Assembly (NCBI RefSeq): GCF_900112185.1
Contig: NZ_FOKP01000001.1
Coordinates: forward strand, 62,001 to 126,000
From: Allobosea sp. CRIB-10
GTDB lineage: Bacteria > Pseudomonadota > Alphaproteobacteria > Rhizobiales > Beijerinckiaceae
Length of the DNA stretch: 64,000 bases
Direction: 5' to 3'
In this document: positions 18,369 to 27,900 of the stretch, in pieces
Layout of the letters: each line of letters opens with the position of its first letter
How positions within the stretch are numbered: the stretch's first letter is position 1
The notes under the pieces: model-generated
Seen by the model: only the letters and a program-made list of their open reading frames with translations
What the model was told of the DNA's origin: nothing
Database searches by the model: none
Position numbers and translations under genes: made by a program

Positions 18369-18524
18369 CGGGGCAATGGTCGAACATGGCGATTTGTGGT
18401 CGCAAAGCCACGGTTCCGCCATCTCCGGCATGATATAGAGACGAGTTGAAGATCAGCCGGGCAGGTCGCGACGCCGAAGGGGGAGGGCGCCGAATACTGC
18501 CGCTAGCCGAGGTCAAAGTTCTCG

Positions 18525-20972
18525 ATGCGGTTCATTTTGCGCCTTTTCGGATGGGCGTTCGCCGCCGGCACGATCCTGTTCGTGATCGGCGTCGCGGGCG
18601 CTGCCGGCGTGATCTGGCACTATTCCAAGGACCTGCCCGATTCGGCGCAGCTGCGGAATTACGAGCCGCCGGTGATGAGCCGCGTCCATGCCGGCGATGG
18701 CAGCCTGATCGCCGAGTTCGCGCGTGAGCGACGGCTCTATCTGCCGATCCAGGCAGTGCCGAAGCTGATCATCGACGCCTTCCTCTCGGCCGAGGACAAG
18801 AACTTCTACAAGCACTTCGGCGTCGACCCCGAGGGCCTCGCCCGCGCCGCGATCGCGAACTTCCGCAACCGCGGCTCCGGCCGTCGCCCGCAGGGCGCCT
18901 CGACCATCACCCAGCAGGTGGCGAAGAACTTTCTGGTCGGCTCCGAGCAGAGCATCGAGCGCAAGATCCGCGAGGCGCTGATCGCGCTGCGCATCGAGTC
19001 GACCTATTCGAAGGACAAGATCCTCGAGCTCTATCTCAACGAGATCTATCTCGGCGCGCCGGCGCCGGGGCAGGGCAGCTATGGCGTCGCCGCGGCGGCC
19101 CTGAACTATTTCGGCAAGTCGGTGCATGAGCTCAACGCGCAGGAGGCGGCCTATCTCGCCGCCCTGCCGAAGGCGCCGACCGACCTGCACCCGTTCCGCA
19201 ACCGCGAGCGCGCGATCGAGCGCCGCAACTATGTGCTCGACCGCATGGCCGAGAACGGCTTCCTCAAGCGCGCCGACGCCGACGCCGCCAAGAAGCAGCC
19301 GCTCGGCGTCAACCCGCGCACGGTTTCGCCGAACCAGATCGCCGCCGGCTATTTCGCCGAGGAGATCCGGCGCGAGCTGCAGGATCGCTATGGCGAGAAG
19401 AAGCTGCTCGAAGGCGGCCTCTCCGTCCGCGCTACGGTCGACCCGAAAATGCAGCTGATGGCCCGCAAGGCACTGGTCGACGGTCTGGTCCGCTTCGACG
19501 AGGCCCGCGGCTGGCGCGGCGCGATCCAGAAGATCGATGCGGCAAGCCGCGAATGGGGCCTCGCAATCGGCGAATTGCCGGTGCTCGGCGACGTCAGGCC
19601 GTGGCGCCTCGCCGTCGTGCTCGACGTTGCCGGCGACAGCGCCCGCGTCGGCCTGCAGCCGATCCGCGAGACCTCCGGCCTGCTCAGGCCGGAGCGCGAG
19701 ACGGCGACCCTCGGCCCTGAGGGCATCAAGTGGACGCGGCGCACCCGCGTCTCGCAGGCGGTCTCGGCGGGCGACGTGGTCTATGTCGAGCCGATCGACG
19801 GCAAGCCCGGCCAGGTCCGTCTGCGCCAGATGCCCGAGGTCAACGGCGCGATCACGGTGATGGACCCGTTCTCGGGCCGTGTTCTCGCCATGGTCGGCGG
19901 CTTCTCGCACGATCAGTCCGAGTTCAACCGGGCGACGCAGGCGCTGCGCCAGCCGGGCTCGTCCTTCAAGCCCTTCGTCTATGCGACGGCGCTCGACAAC
20001 GGCTACACCCCCTCCAGCATCGTGCTCGACGCGCCGATCGAGGTCGATCAGGGCGGCGGGCTCGGCATGTGGACGCCGAGCAACTACGACGGCAAGTTCA
20101 CCGGCCCGCGCACGCTGCGCTACGGCATCCAGTTCTCGAAGAACCTGATGACCGTGCGTCTCGCCAAGGATGTCGGCATGCCGCTGATCGCGGAATATGC
20201 CCGCCGCTTCGGCATCTATGACGACATGCTTCCGGTGCTTTCGATGTCGCTCGGCGCCGGCGAGACGACGGTCATGCGCATGACCGCGGCCTATTCGATG
20301 CTCGCCAATGGCGGCAAGCGCATCCGGCCGACGCTGATCGACCGCATCCAGGATCGCTGGGGCGCGACGATCTACAAGCACGACCAGCGCGTCTGCGAAG
20401 GCTGCGAGGCCGACAAATGGGCCAATCAGCGCGAGCCGCGCCTGGTCGACAATCGCGAGCAGGTGCTCGATCCGCTGACCGCCTACCAGATGGTCTCGAT
20501 GCTGGAAGGCGTCGTCAACGCCGGCACTGCGACGGTGGTCAAGTCGGTCGGCAAGCCGCTGGCCGGCAAGACCGGGACGACCAACGACGCCAAGGACGTC
20601 TGGTTCGTCGGCTTCTCGCCGGACCTCGCCGTCGGCGTCTATATGGGCTTCGACAAGCCGAAATCGCTCGGCAACTCGGCGACCGCCGGCCAGTATGCCG
20701 CGCCGATCTTCCGCGACTTCATGCAGGTCGCGTTGAAGGATAAGCCGGCGACGCCGTTCCGCGTGCCGCCCGGCATCAAGCTGATCCGCGTCGACCCGCG
20801 CTCCGGCATGCGCGCCGGCGGCGAGGGCGGCATCCTCGAAGCCTTCAAGCCGGGCACGGCGCCGCCGGACAGCTATTCGGTGATCGGCGCCTCTGACGGC
20901 ACTGGCGGGGCGATGAGCGTCGCCCCGGCGGGCGGTCGCTCGGTCGGCTCCGGCACGGGCGGACTGTATTGA
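18525..20972 (+). CDS. mrcA: Penicillin-binding protein 1A (transglycosylase/transpeptidase)
   Basis: An 815-residue bifunctional peptidoglycan synthase. One N-terminal membrane helix, then the GT51 transglycosylase domain with the catalytic Glu in LSAEDKNFYKHFGVD and the GASTITQQVAKN motif, an OB-like insertion (about residues 320-430), and the transpeptidase domain with SxxK in PGSSFKPFVYA, SxN in FSKNLM and KTG in LAGKTGTTNDAKDVWF. Length and domain order match class A PBPs. Lies 156 bases behind the amidase gene in the same direction, so both may respond together during growth. A small frame begins inside its stop codon. Confidence 0.95.
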   Translation: MRFILRLFGWAFAAGTILFVIGVAGAAGVIWHYSKDLPDSAQLRNYEPPVMSRVHAGDGSLIAEFARERRLYLPIQAVPKLIIDAFLSAEDKNFYKHFGVDPEGLARAAIANFRNRGSGRRPQGASTITQQVAKNFLVGSEQSIERKIREALIALRIESTYSKDKILELYLNEIYLGAPAPGQGSYGVAAAALNYFGKSVHELNAQEAAYLAALPKAPTDLHPFRNRERAIERRNYVLDRMAENGFLKRADADAAKKQPLGVNPRTVSPNQIAAGYFAEEIRRELQDRYGEKKLLEGGLSVRATVDPKMQLMARKALVDGLVRFDEARGWRGAIQKIDAASREWGLAIGELPVLGDVRPWRLAVVLDVAGDSARVGLQPIRETSGLLRPERETATLGPEGIKWTRRTRVSQAVSAGDVVYVEPIDGKPGQVRLRQMPEVNGAITVMDPFSGRVLAMVGGFSHDQSEFNRATQALRQPGSSFKPFVYATALDNGYTPSSIVLDAPIEVDQGGGLGMWTPSNYDGKFTGPRTLRYGIQFSKNLMTVRLAKDVGMPLIAEYARRFGIYDDMLPVLSMSLGAGETTVMRMTAAYSMLANGGKRIRPTLIDRIQDRWGATIYKHDQRVCEGCEADKWANQREPRLVDNREQVLDPLTAYQMVSMLEGVVNAGTATVVKSVGKPLAGKTGTTNDAKDVWFVGFSPDLAVGVYMGFDKPKSLGNSATAGQYAAPIFRDFMQVALKDKPATPFRVPPGIKLIRVDPRSGMRAGGEGGILEAFKPGTAPPDSYSVIGASDGTGGAMSVAPAGGRSVGSGTGGLY

Positions 20973-21223
20973 GGAAAGCCAAGGGCGCGGCGCTGACGGC
21001 CGCGCCGCTCCAGGCGATCCTCGAGGCCGAGCTGGCGCGCGGCAGCCGGGTTCTCGACCACGGCGAATGGCTGCCGCATTGCGACCTCTTCGTCCTGCTC
21101 GCCCGACCGTTCCGCAAGCGCTATCCGCTCACCGCCGGGCTGGCCTATCAGGTCGTCGACGATCCGCATTACTGGAAAGCGGAGTATCGTCACGGCGGCG
21201 AATGCCTCGCCTGCGCTTTCTGA
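20969..21223 (+). CDS. Small hypothetical protein overlapping the mrcA stop
   Basis: An 84-codon frame that starts at a TTG overlapping the mrcA stop (ATTGA), a typical coupling arrangement. The sequence (LEAELARGSRVLDHGEW, FRKRYPLTAGLAYQVVDD) has good codon usage and reads like a compact soluble protein with a C-terminal CLACAF. I do not recognise it and see no motif. A TTG start and the lack of a match keep confidence moderate. Confidence 0.5.
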   Translation: MRKAKGAALTAAPLQAILEAELARGSRVLDHGEWLPHCDLFVLLARPFRKRYPLTAGLAYQVVDDPHYWKAEYRHGGECLACAF

Positions 21224-21322
21224 CGAATCGGACGGCGCCAGCACCATTTACACGGCTGCGCTTCGTGCCTATGTCAGCGGCCCAGCCAGTCAGCCTCAAG
21301 CGACGGACCAAGACGAACGATC

Positions 21323-22451
21323 ATGCGCCCCGAAATCCAGACGCAACTCGACAACGCCAAGCAGTCGATCGGACTGCTGAGGAGGCATCTTTGACTGGGA
21401 TGTCGCACAACGACGCCTGGCGGAGCTGAACGCGCTTTCCGAAGGCCCTGATTTCTGGAACGACGCCGAAGCCGCGCAGAAGCTGATGCGCGAGCGCACG
21501 CAGCTAGAAACGCAGATCGCGGGCATCACCAAGCTCGAACGTGACGTCGAGGACGCGCTCACGCTGATCGAGCTCGGCGAGATGGAAGAGGACGAGGCGA
21601 CGATCGCCGAGGGCGAGGCCGCGATCAAGGCGGTCGAGGCCGAAGCCGGCCGTCTGCAGGTCGAATCGCTGCTCTCCGGCGAGGCCGACATGCTCGATAC
21701 CTATGTCGAGATCCATCCCGGCGCCGGCGGCACCGAGAGCCAGGACTGGGCCGAGATGCTGCTGCGCATGTATCGGCGCTGGGGCGAGCGGCGGAAGTTC
21801 AAGGTCGAGACGCTCGACTATCAGGACGGCGACCAGGCCGGCATCAAGTCGGCGACGCTGCAGTTCAAGGGCCACAACGCCTATGGCTGGCTGAAAACCG
21901 AATCCGGCGTGCACCGTCTGGTGCGCATCTCGCCGTTTGATTCGAATGCTCGCCGACAGACTTCCTTTGCGTCGGTCTGGGTCTATCCGGTCGTCGACGA
22001 CCGCATCGTCATCGACGTCAAGGAATCCGACTGCCGGATCGACACCTACCGGGCGCAAGGCGCCGGCGGCCAGCACATCAACACCACCGATTCGGCGGTG
22101 CGCATCACCCATATCCCGACCGGGATCGCGGTCGCCTGCCAGCAGGAGCGCTCGCAGCACAAGAACCGGGCCAAGGCCTGGGAGATGCTGCGTGCCCGCC
22201 TCTACGAGGTCGAGCTGAAGAAGCGCGAGGAGAAGGCGAACGCCGAGCAGGCCTCGAAGACCGATATCGGCTGGGGCCACCAGATCCGCTCCTATGTGCT
22301 GCAGCCCTATCAGCTGGTGAAGGACCTGCGCACCGGGGTCTCGTCGACGGCGCCCTCCGACGTGCTCGACGGCGATCTCGACCCGTTCATGGAGGCCTCG
22401 CTGGCGCAGCGGGTCTACGGCACGAGCGTCGAAGTCGAGGATATTGACTAG
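21323..22451 (+). CDS. prfB: Peptide chain release factor 2, made by programmed +1 frameshift
   Basis: RF2 ends translation at UGA and UAA. The gene is read as 21323-21391 joined to 21393-22451, giving 375 residues: codon 24 is an in-frame UGA, and a +1 shift at CTT-TGA-C continues into [12 protein letters not shown]. The downstream protein has the anticodon-like SPF motif ([10 protein letters not shown]) and the peptidyl-transfer GGQ motif ([16 protein letters not shown]). Without the shift the product would be 23 residues. This is the known autoregulatory device: scarce RF2 lets the ribosome slip. It is not a pseudogene. Confidence 0.95.
21380..21395 (+). promoter_or_regulatory. prfB +1 frameshift site
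   Basis: An internal Shine-Dalgarno AGGAGG (21380-21385) stands three bases before the slippery CTT TGA C (21389-21395), the same geometry as in E. coli prfB. UGA at 21392-21394 is the recoded stop. Confidence 0.95.
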
Positions 22452-22456
22452 GGCTG

Positions 22457-22624
22457 GATCAGATCGAATCGATCTGATCGGGTGAAGCCGTCTCTTGCTT
22501 TGAGAGGGAGGACACCTTCCGATCGAATTGGGGTACGGGCCGATCGGAATGTGCTCCGAGAGCAAGGTCTGATATCTACGTTTGTCGAAATAGAACAACT
22601 TGCTGCAGCTGAGCGCTGCAGCAA
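22457..22624. repeat. Palindromic intergenic repeat region between prfB and the M23 gene
   Basis: Three inverted repeats in about 170 bases: an 11-base-arm palindrome with a one-base centre at 22457-22479 (GATCAGATCGA/TCGATCTGATC), arms TTCCGATCG/CGATCGGAA at 22517-22549, and a 10-base-stem hairpin TTGCTGCAGC/GCTGCAGCAA with 5-base loop at 22600-22624. The last lies between convergent genes and might act as a transcript end for both, but no run of T follows. The first two look like members of a dispersed palindromic family. Confidence 0.6.
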
Positions 22625-22659
22625 GCTCTGAAGAATTTTGCGCGTTGGTCGGTTAGGTG

Positions 22660-23985
22660 TCAGAGCTGCCCGGCGAGCTTGTCGCCGGCACGCAGGAACC
22701 GATTCGGATCGGCCGGGTCGCCGTCGATGCGGGTTTCGTAGTGCAGATGCGGGCCGGTGGAGCGACCGGTCGAGCCGACGCGGCCGACCAGCGCGCCGGC
22801 GGCGACCGTCTGGCCCTCGCTGACGAGGATCGCCGACATGTGAGCGTAGCGGGTGGTGATGCCGCCGGCATGCTCGATCTCGACCATATTGCCGTAGCCG
22901 CCGGAATACTCGGCCGTCACGACCTTGCCCGGACCGGTCGCACGGATCGGTGCGCCGTGCTCGGCGCGCAGGTCCATTCCGGTGTGCAGCGCGGCGCCGC
23001 GCGTAAAGGGATCGGCGCGGTAGCCGTAATTGGAGCTCAGCTCCAGCTCTCCCGCGAGCGGCCGGCGGATCGGCAGTTGCTCGACGAGGCTGCGCAGGCG
23101 GAAGACTGTCGCGATACGCGGCTGCAGCGAACTCAGGGTCGCCTCGAACGGCCCCGCCGAGGCGTCGAGATTGACCGGCACCAGGGGGCCACCGACGCCC
23201 TTCGGCACTGGGGTCGCGACGGCGAGCTTGTCGGTGTCGAGGCGGGTTTCGGCGAGAGCGCTGCGCAGCGTCTTCTGGGTGTCGCCAAGGGTCTTGTCGA
23301 TCTCCCGCAGGGCCGCGAGCTGTGTAGCCGAGCTGCGCTCGATCGACTGATCGAGCTGGATCAGCGCTTCGGCAACGCGCTTGGCCGGTGGCACCGGCTC
23401 CTCGATCTCGCCCGATTGCCAGGGCGCCGAACGCTCACCCGCGCCACGCAAGGGCAGCGTCTCCGGCGCCGGGGTCGGTTTGCCCGAGGCGAACGGGGCG
23501 AAGCTGGTGACGCCGGAGGCGCGGACCGGCTCCTCCGGCTTGATCATGCGCTGGCGCAGCGGGTTCTTGGCGGCCTGCGATACGCCGATCCCGGCCGATT
23601 GCAGGCTCTCGGCGACGGCGTTGACCAGCGATTGGCGCGATTCGAGCTCGGCCTGGCGCATCGCGATCTCGCCGACACGGGCTTCGACGCCGTCCTGATC
23701 GAGCAGGGCTCGGCTGGCGAGCCGGTCGACATCGGCGCGCAGTGCCGCGATCCGGTCCTCATAGGCGTATTGGCGGGAGGTCTCGCGGCTGATCAGCCGG
23801 GCGGCGAGGTCGTCCTTGCGCAGGATGTACCAGCTCGTCGCGCCGCTCCAGGCCGTGGTGAGAGCCAGCAGGCTGAGGCCGAGCAAGGCGGTCGAGCGGC
23901 TGATCGTGAAGCTCCGGCGGGAGAGGAGGCCGGTGACGGCAAGCTCGTTGCCGGTGGCTTGGACGCGGGAATTCGAGGAGGTCAT
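22660..23985 (-). CDS. Membrane-anchored M23 family metalloendopeptidase
   Basis: A 441-residue protein with one N-terminal membrane helix (about residues 32-52), a periplasmic coiled-coil and Pro-rich region, and a C-terminal LytM/M23 domain (about 310-425). Zinc ligands are visible: His in ALHTGMDLRAEHGAP (the HxxxD pair), and HLHYE near the end (GPHLHYETR). All ligands are present, so it is predicted to cut peptide crossbridges rather than act only as an activator. Related rhizobial proteins (RgsM-like) serve polar growth; that comparison is an inference. ATG at 23985; a TTG two codons upstream is also open. Confidence 0.88.
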   Translation of the reverse strand: MTSSNSRVQATGNELAVTGLLSRRSFTISRSTALLGLSLLALTTAWSGATSWYILRKDDLAARLISRETSRQYAYEDRIAALRADVDRLASRALLDQDGVEARVGEIAMRQAELESRQSLVNAVAESLQSAGIGVSQAAKNPLRQRMIKPEEPVRASGVTSFAPFASGKPTPAPETLPLRGAGERSAPWQSGEIEEPVPPAKRVAEALIQLDQSIERSSATQLAALREIDKTLGDTQKTLRSALAETRLDTDKLAVATPVPKGVGGPLVPVNLDASAGPFEATLSSLQPRIATVFRLRSLVEQLPIRRPLAGELELSSNYGYRADPFTRGAALHTGMDLRAEHGAPIRATGPGKVVTAEYSGGYGNMVEIEHAGGITTRYAHMSAILVSEGQTVAAGALVGRVGSTGRSTGPHLHYETRIDGDPADPNRFLRAGDKLAGQL

Positions 23986-24109
23986 ACGCAAAACCGGACG
24001 TGACGCTGCGATAGGGTGATTAGACCCCGTTAGGGTTAATCAATCGCAAATCGCCATGGGTTTCCTCGTATGCGAGCTGGGGTTTCTCAAAGCTGCCTTG
24101 GACGCTCAG

Positions 24110-24221
24110 CCCTCATCCTGAGGAGCCGCGCAGCGGCGTCTCGAAGGATGGTCCAGCAGGCTCTGGAGAAAGCTGGAGCATCCTTCGAGACGCGATCTGC
24201 GATCGCTCCTCAGGATGAGGG
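24110..24221. repeat. Long imperfect inverted repeat (RPE-like palindromic element)
   Basis: Two pairs of arms nest around a short loop: CCCTCATCCTGAGGAGC (24110-24126) pairs with GCTCCTCAGGATGAGGG (24205-24221), and GCGTCTCGAAGGATG (24136-24150) with GCATCCTTCGAGACGC (24178-24193). The sequence is of the type repeated hundreds of times between genes in Bradyrhizobium and relatives. It sits between the M23 gene and the peroxiredoxin gene; the RNA would fold into a strong hairpin and could also end or stabilise transcripts. Confidence 0.8.
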
Positions 24222-24245
24222 CCAAGGGAAGTCCTGGCGATGACC

Positions 24246-24710
24246 TCAAAGCTCGCGCGCCGCTGCCAGCACGGCCTCGGCATGGCCCTTGACCCGGACC
24301 TTGGCCCAGACGCGGACGATCTTGCCGGTAGCGTCGATCAGGAAAGTGCTGCGTTCCACACCCATATAGTGGCGGCCATACATCTGCTTCTCGACCCAGA
24401 GGCCGTAGGCCTCGATCGCGGTCTTCTCCTCGTCGGAGACGAGCGTCAGTTTCAGATTGTACTTTTGCTTGAACTTGTCGTGGCGCTTAACCGAATCCGG
24501 TGAGATGCCGATGACGCTCGTGCCGGTGGCGGTGAAATCCGCGAGCAGCGCATCGAAAGAAAGCGCCTCGTTGGTGCAGCTCTGCGTATCGTCCTGGGGA
24601 TAGGCGTAGAGCACGACCTTGCGACCGCGCAGCCCGGACAGTTTCAACGAGCCGCCGCCATCTGTCGGCAAGGTGAAGTCGGGAGCCTGAATGCCTTCGT
24701 TCAACGCCAT
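24246..24710 (-). CDS. bcp: Bcp-type thiol peroxidase (atypical 1-Cys peroxiredoxin)
   Basis: A 154-residue AhpC/TSA-fold enzyme that reduces hydroperoxides with thioredoxin. The peroxidatic Cys is in PQDDTQSCTNEALSF, keeping the PxxxTxxC frame, and the resolving Cys that many Bcp proteins carry five residues later is absent, so a 1-Cys mechanism is expected. Other landmarks are the N-terminal APDFTLP and VERSTFLIDATGKI. ATG 24710 has GGAAGG upstream. Divergent from the large AsmA-like gene. Confidence 0.9.
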   Translation of the reverse strand: MALNEGIQAPDFTLPTDGGGSLKLSGLRGRKVVLYAYPQDDTQSCTNEALSFDALLADFTATGTSVIGISPDSVKRHDKFKQKYNLKLTLVSDEEKTAIEAYGLWVEKQMYGRHYMGVERSTFLIDATGKIVRVWAKVRVKGHAEAVLAAAREL

Positions 24711-24934
24711 CTTCGCCTTCCTTTGGTCGCGATCACGTGCAACGGCCGGGCAAGCCGCGAGCACCAAGCCGGCTCAGACCACAAACCGGAACCGACCGGG
24801 ACGAATCAGCTAGCTTGTCGCTGCTGTACGGCTCCCGGGATCAGGCGCATCATACGGACGGCAAGGCGGCTCGGCTGCTATAGCCGCCGCATCGATCCGC
24901 ACGATTCGAGCAGCAAGACAAGAAGCGATTTCGT

Positions 24935-27900
24935 TTGAGCGAGAACAGCAAGATCGACCCGGTCCCCACACCCGCCACGGCTGCCGAGGCGGAATGTCAG
25001 GAAGTGGCCGCCGTGGCCAAGCGCGCCTGGCGCGGCGTCGTCACCATTGCGGTCACGACGTGCGTCGCCGTCGTCACGTTGGGGTTCGCCGCGGCCGTGT
25101 TGCTGGTCAGCGGCTTCATTCCGCTTTCGGGATTGGAGGGGCGGATCTCGGCCGCCATCGAGGAGCGGCTCGGGCCGAACTGGAAAGTCGAAGCCGCGCA
25201 GGCGGAGCTCACCCGCACCGATGGCCGCTCGCGCCTGCGGGTGCGCGAAGTCTCGTTCCGACATGCCGGCGGGGCCTCCTTCCGAGCACCCGAAGCCGTC
25301 CTTGGCTATGATCCGATGGCGCTGCTGCGCGGCGATTTCCGCCTGGTCTCGCTCGACCTGCGCGGCGTCAACATACGGCTCGGCGTCCGGCAGGATGGTT
25401 CGCTGCTGCTGGAGCAGGATGCGCAGCCGGAGCAGGTCTCGAAGACGCCCGTGGCGGGCGATCCGGTGGACTGGGACGCCTTCGCCGGCGCCATGAACGC
25501 GATCGGCGCCCTGGTCTCCAATGACGGCCTGCTCGGATCGCTCGAGGTCGCCGGAATCGGGGGGGCGCGGGTGACGCTGATCGACCCGGCAGGGCGACAG
25601 CGCTCCGGCCTCGAAGACGTCGACATCAAGCTGGAGCGCTTCGGTGGCGGCCAGGCGCGATTGTCGATGAGGGGACGGATCGGGCCGCGCTGGAAGGAGC
25701 TGGCGATCGATCTGGCGAGCGCGCCGGACGGCACCCGCAGCGCCACCGTCGACATCCAGCGCTTCGAGCCGGCCGAGGCCGTGGCGCTGGCTTTCGGCAA
25801 CGCCATGGTTGCGCTCGACGGTCTCGCGCTCAGCGGCAAGATTTCTTTCACCCAGACAGGCAGCGGCGAGCGCAGGCTCGCGGCGGGGCTCGCCGTCGCT
25901 CCGGGCGTGATCCGGGTCCACAATGCCGGACTCGACCCGATCGAGGTCCAGGGAGCGAAGCTCGACTTCGGCAGCGACGACGGCCTCAAGACGATCAAGG
26001 TCGCGACCGCCCAGATTCTGGCCGGCGAAACCAAGCTGGCCGGAAGCGGGCAGGCGCGAAACGAGGGCGGCATCTGGCATTTGGCGCTCGACGGCTCCGG
26101 GCAGGTGGCCGGCATCGGCAAGGACGCCGCCGTCGTTCTGTCGGCGCTGCGCACGCAGATCGAGGTCGATCCGGCTGCGGGCGAAGTGCGGATGGGCAAC
26201 CTCTCGTTCAAGGGGCCGCTGATCAATGCCGAGGGCTCCGGCATGGCGCGTCGGCGCGACGAGCAGAATTCGCATCAGTTCCAGATCAGGGCCGTGGATA
26301 CCGACATGCGGGCCGCGCTCGCGGTCTGGCCGGCGGTCACCTCGCCCGGGTTGCATGGGGCTCTCTCCGAGATGGTCAAGGGCGGCCGGGTCGAGGAGAT
26401 CGACGTCAAGGTGACGATGTCGCCCGAGGCCAATATGCGGCTGTGGAGCGGCAAGGGCATGGATGACGATGCCGTCGCCGTACGCTTGAAGGCTTCGCAG
26501 GTCAGCTTCCTGCCCAATCCCGGCCTGCCGCTGCTGACGGATGCGCGCGTCGTCGGCTCGACGACCGGCCGCACCGTCGATCTCGTCATCTCCCAGGCCA
26601 CGGCCGAGTTGGGCGAGGGCCGCAAGCTGCAATTGAGCGATGGCACCTTCGCCATGTCCGACACCTGGGCGGAGCGGCCGCAGGCGCGGATCGGCTTCAG
26701 GTCGACGGGACCGGCCGATGCTATGGTCGCGCTCCTCAACTTCCCGTCGCTGCGCGAGTTCTCGCCGCTCAAGATCGAGCCGGGTGCGCTGCGGGGGACG
26801 ATCGACCTGACCGAGCAGATCACATTGCCGCTCATCAATGATCTGACCTTCAGCGACGTCGTGATCCGCAGCAGCGGCATGCTGTCGAACATCGCCTCCG
26901 ACAGCCTGCTCGGCGGCGAAAAGCTGGAGGGCGCCAATCTCGCGCTGCACTACGACCGCGGCCAGCTCTCGATCAAGGGCGAGGGCAGGGTCGGCGGCGA
27001 CAAGGCGCCGATCGAGCTCAAGCAGAACGCCAAGGGGCAGGGCGAGGCGACCGTCACGCTGATGCTCGACAATGCCGCGCTCAAGCGGCGCGGCTTCGGT
27101 CCCGAGACCGGCATCAGCGGGCCGCTGCAGGTCAAGGTCACCAAGCCTCTCGGCAGGAGCCCGGACGCGCCGCCGCGGGTCGAGGTCGACCTGGCCAGGG
27201 CCGCGATCGACACCGGCGTTCCCGGCGTGAGCAAGCCGGCGGGCCGGGCAGGGAAGGCGGCGTTCAACTATGTCGTCGATGACGATGGCCCGGACCTGGA
27301 AGACCTGACGATCGAGAGCGCGCCGCTTTTCGCCAAGGGCCGCATCTCGCTGAACAAGCAGAATGCGTTCGAGAGCGCCAGCTTTTCGCAATTGCGCCTG
27401 TCGGCGGGCGATAATCTGACCAAGGTCGAGATTGGGCGCGATGGCAACGTGACCAGGCTGTCGGTGCGCGGGACGGTTCTCGATGCCCGGCCCTTCGTCC
27501 GCGACATCTTCGATACGCCGGCGCCGACACGCGGCGGACGCGGCAACCAGAACGCGGCGCCCGGTCCGGATTTCGATCTCGATCTCGACGTGCCGATTCT
27601 GACCGGCTTCAACAACGAGGCGCTCGGCAATTCGCAGCTCAAGCTGTCGCGCCGCAGCGGGGCGATGCGCTCGATCGGCTATCAGGGCCGCATCGGCAAG
27701 GCCGATCTCTCGATCAAGCAGGTCAGACAAGGTGATCGGGTCGTGGTGCAGTCGGAGAATGGCGGCGCGATCTTGCGCTTCCTCGATCTCTATCGCCGCG
27801 CCTATGGCGGTGACCTGATCCTGCAGTTAGGCGCCGGCGAGGGGCGCCAGCCCGGCGAGCTGCTGATGCGCAATTTCACGGTGCGGGACGAGCCGGCTTT

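Noticed and set aside
21323..22451. prfB as a broken gene
   Set aside because: The in-frame UGA sits in a textbook +1 recoding site, so the gene is intact.
22600..22624. Rho-independent terminator for prfB
   Set aside because: The hairpin is good but no T-run follows on either strand.
24878..27730. 950-codon open frame on the minus strand
   Set aside because: It lies wholly antisense within the AsmA-like gene and has the Arg/Asp/Leu/Gln-rich composition of a GC-rich shadow frame without any domain.
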